A stretch of DNA of 9,476 nucleotides from Fimenecus sp045593645 (GTDB lineage: Bacteria; Bacillota; Clostridia; Oscillospirales; Acutalibacteraceae): positions 1-9,476 of the forward strand of contig JAZNWZ010000110.1 of the NCBI GenBank assembly GCA_045593645.1, given 5' to 3'. The notes under the pieces are model-generated. The model was given only the letters and a program-made list of their open reading frames with translations. It made no database searches and had not been told where the DNA came from. Positions 1 to 4,667 of this stretch are shown here, piece by piece. The translations under genes were made by a program, and so were the position numbers. Positions within the stretch are counted from its first letter, which is position 1; each line of letters opens with the position of its first letter.

Positions 1-36
1 GTCAGGGGAGCTGTCAACGAAGTTGACTGAGGGGTA
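1..36 (+). repeat. Hairpin repeat copy 1 (REP-like), cut by window edge
   Basis: This is a G-rich non-coding segment centred on a perfect 6-bp inverted repeat, GTCAAC (13-18) and GTTGAC (22-27), with a GAA loop. It is flanked by AGGGGAG on the left and GAGGGG on the right. Read on the plus strand it aligns with the reverse complement of the hairpin repeat at 63-113: both show GNC, a GGGAG-type block, TGNCAACG, a loop, GTTGAC and a second GGGG or GGGAG block. The two are therefore probably diverged copies of one family in opposite orientation. If the alignment holds, the missing left arm of this copy (a C-rich strand complementary to the AGGGGAG block) lies just outside the window. No coding potential is seen. 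Confidence 0.6.
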
Positions 37-62
37 GTCAAAAATCACTTATTAAAGCCTAT

Positions 63-113
63 CTCTCCCTCCGTCAACGCTACCGCGTTGCCACCTCCCT
101 CGTCAGAGGGAGG
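63..113 (-). repeat. Hairpin repeat copy 2 (REP-like), complete
   Basis: This non-coding unit contains two stem-loops. The first is CAACGC (75-80) pairing with GCGTTG (85-90) around a TACC loop. The second is CCTCCCTC (94-101) pairing perfectly with GAGGGAGG (106-113) around a GTCA loop. The C-rich stretch at 65-72 could compete for the same G-rich arm. It is far more G/C-rich than the surrounding AT-rich DNA. Its reverse complement resembles the segment at 1-36, so the two form an inverted pair separated by about 26 AT-rich bases. It lies downstream of the thioredoxin terminator and carries no ORF. Repeats of this look are scattered between genes in many gut Clostridia; that is recalled family resemblance, not a search result. 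Confidence 0.65.
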
Positions 114-143
114 AAATATATAATTGCAACGCAGTTCCAACGC

Positions 144-171
144 TTTGCGCTTTGCATTTTGCGTTTTGCAT
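144..171. repeat. Heptamer tandem repeat TTTGCRY x4
   Basis: Four adjacent 7-bp units read TTTGCGC, TTTGCAT, TTTGCGT and TTTGCAT. The first five bases are invariant and the last two vary as purine-pyrimidine. Just before it are two copies of CAACGC (127-132 and 138-143), a hexamer also used as a stem arm in the hairpin repeat at 75-80. The block is non-coding and lies between the hairpin repeats and the terminator of the thioredoxin unit. It could be a slippage tract or the degraded end of a larger repeat. Positions 172-213 hold nothing further that I recognise. Confidence 0.6.
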
Positions 172-214
172 TGAATTCCACAAACTCAAATCTTTTGAAT
201 TGTTTTAACTTACA

Positions 215-246
215 AAAAAGGACTGATTGAAAAATCAGTCCTTTTT
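215..246 (-). terminator. Rho-independent terminator of the acyl-CoA synthetase-thioredoxin unit
   Basis: A perfect 14-bp stem is formed by 215-228 and 233-246 around a 4-nt loop (GAAA on the plus strand, TTTC on the minus strand). The core is AAGGACTGATT with its complement. The outer arms are A and T runs, so a minus-strand transcript ends in a U tract. One base separates the stem from the thioredoxin stop codon. The symmetric A/T flanks mean it could also stop plus-strand transcripts arriving from the left, so it may be bidirectional. Confidence 0.9.
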
Positions 247-247
247 G

Positions 248-559
248 TTATTCTCCACAGAATTCTGCGATTTGATGTTTTTCTTTTGCACCCACAAAGC
301 GTTTTAATTCTTCGCCTTTGTCAAACATAATTACTGTTGGAATGCTCATTACTCCAAAAGTAAGTGCTAATTCTTGTGATTCATCACAATCCAATTTGCA
401 TACTTTATAGTTTTCTGTTTCTTCTGCAAATGCTTCAAGCTCGGGTGCCATCATTTTGCATGGGCCACACCATTCTGCATAGAAATCGAGAAGAACTTTT
501 TTGTCTGATTTTAAAACTTCTTGTGCAAAGTTTTCAAGGTTTACTTTAATTACTGCCAT
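248..559 (-). CDS. trxA: Thioredoxin
   Basis: This 103-residue protein is a single-domain cytosolic thioredoxin, a protein-disulfide reductase normally recycled by thioredoxin reductase. The active site WCGPC is at residues 30-34, preceded by the usual DFYAEW strand, and the cis-proline loop SIPT is at 72-75. Length is typical for the family (about 105). There is no signal peptide or membrane segment. It has extra cysteines at 54, 58 and 101, outside the active site. The start is supported by AGGAG at 568-572, 8 nt upstream and inside the flavoprotein gene, so the two genes overlap by 14 nt in different frames and are probably translationally coupled. It is the last gene of its transcription unit, directly before a terminator. 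Partner specificity is unknown; adjacency suggests the flavoprotein but does not prove it. It may be one of several thioredoxin paralogues, so the symbol is a family-level label. Confidence 0.93.
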   Translation of the reverse strand: MAVIKVNLENFAQEVLKSDKKVLLDFYAEWCGPCKMMAPELEAFAEETENYKVCKLDCDESQELALTFGVMSIPTVIMFDKGEELKRFVGAKEKHQIAEFCGE

Positions 560-1148
560 TTTTTAATCTCCTATATAAATCTTGTGCATTTTTAACATCT
601 GTTTGGTCAATACCACATCTGTCTGTATTTCTTGCAAGCATTGAGCCACAAAGTTCAACATTAAGTACAGTAAATGCTTGTAAAAACTGGTGTTTGATTA
701 CTTCAAAGCCAATTTCACCATCACTACCACTTGTTACAATAAGTAATGCTTTTCTGTGTTTTTCAATAGGTGTTCTCTCATTACGACGAAAACGTGCTTC
801 ATAATATCTTTGGAAACGGTCCATAAGTGCTTTCAAAGGTGCAGGCACACCCATAAAATAAATTGGTGTTGCAAAGATTATTACATCTGCATTTTCAAAA
901 CGTCTGAAAAAGCCCTCAAGGTCTTTTTTAGAACAACCAGTTACAGATTTGCAATATCCACAAGCATTACAAGGTTTTGGGTCAAGCTCAAAAACATTGA
1001 TAATGTCTATTGCTGTACCCTTTGGGAATTCTCTTAAAAGAGCTCCCAAAAGCTTGGCTGTAAATCCACTTTTTCTTGGGGAAGCAATTACTGCAAGCAC
1101 TGACTTACCGTTTGAAAAATTTTCAGTTTTATCATTACCTAAAATCAT
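546..1148 (-). CDS. Flavodoxin-family iron-sulfur flavoprotein (NADPH-dependent FMN reductase-like)
   Basis: This 200-residue protein has a flavodoxin-like fold. The first beta strand and phosphate loop SVLAVIASPRKSGFT (residues 16-30) match FMN binding in the FMN-reductase family. A compact cysteine motif follows, Cys60, Cys63, Cys66 and Cys72 (CX2CX2CX5C), which in archaeal and clostridial iron-sulfur flavoproteins binds a [4Fe-4S] cluster. The segment TPIYFMGVPAPLKALMDR (94-111) is the second conserved flavin-side motif. The family moves electrons between ferredoxin- or NAD(P)H-type donors and small acceptors; the acceptor here cannot be read from sequence. The gene starts 5 nt after the acyl-CoA synthetase stop, with GAGG inside that upstream gene, and overlaps the thioredoxin start. 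This layout suggests a co-expressed redox pair. The first 15 residues precede the fold and are poorly conserved in character, so a slightly later start cannot be excluded. Confidence 0.85.
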   Translation of the reverse strand: MILGNDKTENFSNGKSVLAVIASPRKSGFTAKLLGALLREFPKGTAIDIINVFELDPKPCNACGYCKSVTGCSKKDLEGFFRRFENADVIIFATPIYFMGVPAPLKALMDRFQRYYEARFRRNERTPIEKHRKALLIVTSGSDGEIGFEVIKHQFLQAFTVLNVELCGSMLARNTDRCGIDQTDVKNAQDLYRRLKNGSN

Positions 1149-1153
1149 TTTTA

Positions 1154-2911
1154 TTATTCCTCTGTTTTTTCTTCTTCCTTCTTTTTAAGGTTTGCTTGAC
1201 GCTTGATTTTCTTTGTTGTAGTTTTTACAAACTCTTCTTCACGAACATCAAAGTTCATAACCTTTTTATATGCAGGAAGTTTTTTATTTACTTCTCTAAT
1301 TGCTGCTGCAATTTGTTCATATACTTCTTCTTTTGTAATTTCTTGGCGTTTAAGATTTTCCTTAATCTTTTCATAGTTTGGATAGATTTGAGCAGAAACT
1401 AATGTTTCATCATTGCCACTCTCTTCACCATAAACCATACTTTCTTCTATAAATGGGTTGCCATTAAGATAAATCTCAACCTCTTCAGGGAAAATGTTTT
1501 TACCATTTTTTGTAACGATAACATTTTTGCATCTACCTGTAATTCTAAAGCAGTTATGCTCATCACAAATACCTAAATCCCCTGTTCTAAACCAACCGTT
1601 TGGTGTTAACACCTCTGCAGTTGCTTCAGGATTTTTGTAGTAGCCCTTCATAATATTTGGACCTCTTGCCCAAATTTCACCTACGCCTAAATCATCAGGG
1701 TTGAAGATTTTAAGTTCAACACCAGGAATTGGTGTACCAACTGAATTTGTAAGCATAAGCTTATCGTTATTAACTGCGAGAATTGGCGCTGTTTCAGTAA
1801 GACCATAACCAATGTAAATATCAATACCCATATTGATAAAGTCTTCTGCAACACGAGGGTCAAGAGCAGATGCCCCAGTAATAATCAAACGAAGATTACC
1901 ACCAAAGGTTTCAATAACTTCAGCAAAAAGCTTTCTGCCGACACGCCTTGTGCCCACTGCACGACCTGCCATTGAAGCATATTTACCAACCTTGAAAATG
2001 ACCTTGCCACCTTTTTTCTCATAAATTTTCTTTTTGATTTTTGCATGGAATTTTTCAATCATTAAAGGTACTGCAACAAAAATTGTTGGCTTCACCTCTT
2101 GCATATCTTGAAGAATATATCTAAGTCCACGACAAAAGCTGATACATGCACCACACAAAAGACTTACAAGTGTAACTGTACATTCATAAGTATGGTGTAT
2201 AGGAAGTACAGACAATGTACGGTCAGTTTTATGAATACCAATAACGCTTGCAACACTTGTTACATCAAAGCAAATATTATATTGGCTAAGACAAACACCT
2301 TTTGACACACCAGTTGTACCTGATGTAAAGAGAATTGCAGAAACCTCATCCTTGTCAAGAGTAACGTCGTTGAGGCTTTTCACACCATCTTTATATGCTT
2401 GTCTGCCTGCTTCAAAATATTTATCATAAGAGATAATATTTTCCATATCAAGCTCATCAAAACAACAGAATTTGAAGCCTTCAGGAAGCTCGTCTTTTTT
2501 TTCAGATAATGCCTTGATATATTTTTTATCACCAACTACCATTACTGAATCTGAGTCTCTGAGAATATCAAGCATATTGTCTGTTGTAAGCTCTTTATCA
2601 ATAGGAACGATTACATTATTACTTGCAACAACTGAAAAATAAGTTACTATCCATTTATAAGAATTTGCACCTACAAGAGCAATATGACTTCTTGAAAAGC
2701 CATCTTTTATAAGACTGTTACCTAAATAGTAAACATCATGACGGAATTTTTTGTATGTTACTTCATAATACACTCCGTCTTTATTTCTTAAATTAAACGC
2801 AGGACGCTCAGAATGTTGTTGTTCAGTATAATCGATAAGTTCTTTTAATGTTTCAACCGGTTTTATATCATAAAATGGTTGTGTCATTGGATGAATTGTT
2901 TCAATACTCAT
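1154..2911 (-). CDS. Long-chain acyl-CoA synthetase (AMP-forming, ANL superfamily)
   Basis: This 585-residue adenylate-forming enzyme is expected to activate a carboxylic acid, most likely a fatty acid, with ATP and join it to CoA through an acyl-AMP. The ATP loop is TSGTTGVSKG (196-205), the adenine motif YGLTETAP (369-376), the ribose-binding GWFRTGDLG (439-447) and the hinge GRCKNVIVTKNGKNIFPEEVE (459-479). The C-terminal catalytic lysine is probably Lys568 in TTTKKIKR, where the usual glycine before it is replaced by Lys567. The protein ends in a highly charged tail rich in Lys and Glu. No membrane segment is obvious; enzymes of this class act in the cytosol or at the membrane face. The start has GAGG 9 nt upstream (2921-2924) and a promoter in the preceding gap, so it is first in its unit. 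Chain length is inferred from overall resemblance to FadD-type long-chain ligases; aryl or medium-chain substrates remain possible. Confidence 0.88.
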   Translation of the reverse strand: MSIETIHPMTQPFYDIKPVETLKELIDYTEQQHSERPAFNLRNKDGVYYEVTYKKFRHDVYYLGNSLIKDGFSRSHIALVGANSYKWIVTYFSVVASNNVIVPIDKELTTDNMLDILRDSDSVMVVGDKKYIKALSEKKDELPEGFKFCCFDELDMENIISYDKYFEAGRQAYKDGVKSLNDVTLDKDEVSAILFTSGTTGVSKGVCLSQYNICFDVTSVASVIGIHKTDRTLSVLPIHHTYECTVTLVSLLCGACISFCRGLRYILQDMQEVKPTIFVAVPLMIEKFHAKIKKKIYEKKGGKVIFKVGKYASMAGRAVGTRRVGRKLFAEVIETFGGNLRLIITGASALDPRVAEDFINMGIDIYIGYGLTETAPILAVNNDKLMLTNSVGTPIPGVELKIFNPDDLGVGEIWARGPNIMKGYYKNPEATAEVLTPNGWFRTGDLGICDEHNCFRITGRCKNVIVTKNGKNIFPEEVEIYLNGNPFIEESMVYGEESGNDETLVSAQIYPNYEKIKENLKRQEITKEEVYEQIAAAIREVNKKLPAYKKVMNFDVREEEFVKTTTKKIKRQANLKKKEEEKTEE

Positions 2912-2955
2912 ACTATATAACCTCTAACTTTGTTTTTTAGGGGAACTAGATATTT

Positions 2956-2984
2956 ATTATATCACAAATATTCTAAAATTAAAT
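2956..2984 (-). promoter_or_regulatory. Sigma-A-type promoter with extended -10 for the acyl-CoA synthetase unit
   Basis: On the minus strand a perfect TATAAT (2961-2956) is preceded by TGA, giving an extended -10 (TGnTATAAT). At 17-bp spacing the -35 region reads ATTTAA (2984-2979), a weak match that the extended -10 could compensate for. Transcription would begin near 2949, giving a leader of about 38 nt before the ATG at 2911. This is the only inter-gene gap longer than about 12 nt inside the coding part of the window, which fits a promoter. The remainder of 2912-2998 is AT-rich; I see no convincing terminator for the upstream operon, so read-through is possible. Confidence 0.7.
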
Positions 2985-2998
2985 ACGAATTAAAAATT

Positions 2999-3610
2999 TT
3001 ACATTTTAGACATATTTTTACTATTTTGCACTTTTTTTACTGTTTCTTTGTATTCTTCATAAGTCATATATGAATTTATAACCTTTAACAGTGATGATGA
3101 GCTGATTCGCTCGGGCAAATCCAACTCTTTTGCAAGGGCTTTTCTTATTCCAGCACTATTTTCGCCACCTGAAATGCCATCTTCAAAAAAGTCAGTATGT
3201 GTTATCTCTCTGCCTTGCTTTTCTGCATTTTCAAAGCAAAGCACCCCTGCTTTTTCAAGAGCATTGAGAATAACCTCTGCACTCATTCCCTCAACACCTA
3301 ATTTACCCTCTTTTGAGCTTTCTGTCTTTCTTTTTTCTTTGCCATAGATATCAGGAATAAACACATTTTTTATATTTTCTGTTTTTATAATTCCATTTAT
3401 GAAATTACGAATTTTAAAGCCTGCCGAATCACTATCAGTCATTATAATAATTCCACGTTTTTCGCTTAAAAAACGGATTAACTTTTGCTTTTCTTTATCT
3501 TTAAAAATAGCAAAGCCATCTGTTTCAATAATTACAGTGTCAAGTATGTTGGAAAGTTTGATTTTATCATATTTTCCCTCAACTATTACTGCTTCTTTAA
3601 TTTTTATCAC
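2999..3610 (-). CDS. rnmV: RNase M5-like Toprim-domain protein
   Basis: With the start chosen here it is 203 residues. The Toprim domain opens with IKIKEAVIVEGKYDK (residues 2-16, catalytic Glu11) and has the acidic motif TDSDSAGFKIR (58-68, Asp59 and Asp61). A later GKLGVEGMSAE block (103-113) matches the GVEH/GVEGAS region of RNase M5, the endonuclease that matures 5S rRNA. Its C-terminal half resembles the family's lesser-known domain. It is slightly longer than the roughly 185-residue Bacillus enzyme. The start is GTG at 3610, because the protein then begins MIKIKEAVIVEG as family members do and AAGGTGA lies 5 nt upstream. An upstream GTG at 3619 overlaps the holA stop (GTGA) and would add three residues, but it has no Shine-Dalgarno at a workable distance. 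It is last in the alaS-to-holA run. The RNA substrate is inferred from the family, and no rRNA gene lies in the window. Confidence 0.82.
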   Translation of the reverse strand: MIKIKEAVIVEGKYDKIKLSNILDTVIIETDGFAIFKDKEKQKLIRFLSEKRGIIIMTDSDSAGFKIRNFINGIIKTENIKNVFIPDIYGKEKRKTESSKEGKLGVEGMSAEVILNALEKAGVLCFENAEKQGREITHTDFFEDGISGGENSAGIRKALAKELDLPERISSSSLLKVINSYMTYEEYKETVKKVQNSKNMSKM

Positions 3611-3615
3611 AAAAC

Positions 3616-3622
3616 TCACCTT
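3616..3622 (-). promoter_or_regulatory. Shine-Dalgarno AAGGTGA favouring the downstream GTG start of the RNase M5-like gene
   Basis: The minus strand reads AAGGTGA, then GTTTT, then GTG. GGTGA is complementary to part of the 16S 3' tail and sits 5 nt before the GTG at 3610. The same bases include the alternative GTG (3619-3617) and the holA stop TGA (3618-3616). The site therefore favours the later start and ties initiation to termination of holA. Confidence 0.55.
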
Positions 3623-4656
3623 GCTATAATAAGTGATATTTTTACAATTAATTTTTCTAAAATAAGCTCGCCACTTTGTGCTGTGCTTTTAAGTTCACGG
3701 TCACTTTCTGCAAAGCAGTCAAAGCACTCGCGAAGTTGCTCATCAGAGATTTTTGCACCATATCTTCTGCCGTGTTCAAGACGGAATTCTTTATTTCTAT
3801 AATCATAAAAGTTTGCAAGATATTTTTCTGACTCGCCACAAGAAACTGCCACTTTTGCTCTATAAATATCAACAAAGGACATTAAAATTACGCCAAAAAT
3901 ATCAATAGGCTCAACTTTTTGTATCATAAGAGTGTGCAAAAGTTCAAGTGCTTTTTGTGGGTTATATGCAAGAATATGCTTTGACAAATCAAAAACCTTT
4001 GCCTCAAGTGAACGGACAACTGTATTATCAATATGCTCACGAGTGATTTCATTACCTTGACCTGCAAAGTTACAAGCCTTTTCAACCTCATTAAAAAGTA
4101 TATTAAGGCTATCGCCTGAAAGTTCAATAAGATAAGATGCATTTGAGTCAGATAATTGACAGCCATGTTTTGTAGCATAAGCACATATAATTTTTTTAAG
4201 GTCTTTTGTGCTTGGCTTTTCAAAGTCAACTGCTTGTGCATATTTTACAAAGCTATCAACAACCCATTTCCATTTTGAGTTTTTTGGTGAAACCTCAATA
4301 CTATCCATCCAAAATATTGTAATTGATGTTTCAGGAAGATTTTTAAGAAAATCTAAAAACTCATCTTTTTGCTCATCTTTAAGTGTATCAAGAGGAAAAT
4401 CACGAGCGATAACAACACAGTATTCACTCATAAATGGCATTGAATTTGCACCCTCTAAAACTTCGTCGAGAGTGTTTTCTTTACCATCATATTTACGAAG
4501 GCTAAATGCTTCGCTACCTGGCATTACATATTTAGAGCAGATTTTTGTTGTATAAAATTGCTTTAAATACTCTTCACTACCATAAAAAAGATAGCAATTT
4601 GAAAGCTTGCCTTCTTTAATTTGCTTTTTCAAATCATACTCTTTGATTAAGCCCAT
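3616..4656 (-). CDS. holA: DNA polymerase III subunit delta (clamp loader)
   Basis: This 346-residue protein is the YqeN/HolA-type delta subunit of the replicative clamp loader, which opens the beta sliding clamp and contacts tau/gamma and delta-prime. Its N-terminus, MGLIKEYDLKKQIKEGKLSNCYLFYGSEEYL, is the typical family opening: a short helix, then the YLFYG strand and EEYL where a degenerate nucleotide-binding fold begins. A middle segment NLPETSITIFW (about 106-116) and the helical region around GDSLNILFNEVEKACNFAG (about 181-199) match the domain II and III pattern, and a helical C-terminal collar follows. Length is normal (about 330-350). The start is supported by AGGAG on the comEC stop codon, 6 nt upstream. 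Placement after comEC is a common arrangement in Bacillota. No key feature is missing. Confidence 0.92.
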   Translation of the reverse strand: MGLIKEYDLKKQIKEGKLSNCYLFYGSEEYLKQFYTTKICSKYVMPGSEAFSLRKYDGKENTLDEVLEGANSMPFMSEYCVVIARDFPLDTLKDEQKDEFLDFLKNLPETSITIFWMDSIEVSPKNSKWKWVVDSFVKYAQAVDFEKPSTKDLKKIICAYATKHGCQLSDSNASYLIELSGDSLNILFNEVEKACNFAGQGNEITREHIDNTVVRSLEAKVFDLSKHILAYNPQKALELLHTLMIQKVEPIDIFGVILMSFVDIYRAKVAVSCGESEKYLANFYDYRNKEFRLEHGRRYGAKISDEQLRECFDCFAESDRELKSTAQSGELILEKLIVKISLIIAR

Positions 4657-4662
4657 TTTCTT

Positions 4663-4667
4663 CTCCT
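4663..4667 (-). promoter_or_regulatory. holA Shine-Dalgarno overlapping the comEC stop codon
   Basis: The minus strand reads TAGGAGAAGAAAATG. The TAG is the comEC stop, and its last two bases are the first two of AGGAG, which lies 6 nt before the holA ATG. This geometry implies that ribosomes finishing comEC promote holA initiation. Confidence 0.8.

Noticed and set aside
144..171. Possible CRISPR-like array
   Set aside because: The units are 7 bp with no spacers, so they form a simple tandem repeat. No cas gene is nearby.
364..1402. Several plus-strand ORFs of 60-115 codons opposite the thioredoxin, flavoprotein and acyl-CoA synthetase genes
   Set aside because: They are antisense shadows of well-supported genes. 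Their translations are rich in Phe, Cys, Ile and Leu without domain pattern, and none has a convincing ribosome binding site.
2962..2998. Possible terminator after the RNase M5-like gene
   Set aside because: The AT-rich stretch has only weak, imperfect AT-only pairing (TTAAAT/AATTAA type) and no G/C stem followed by a U tract.
3617..3619. GTG at 3619 as the start of the RNase M5-like gene (4-nt GTGA overlap with the holA stop)
   Set aside because: It lacks a Shine-Dalgarno at suitable distance and adds three residues not typical of the family. The GTG at 3610 has AAGGTGA 5 nt upstream and yields MIKIKEAVIVEG. The upstream start remains possible.
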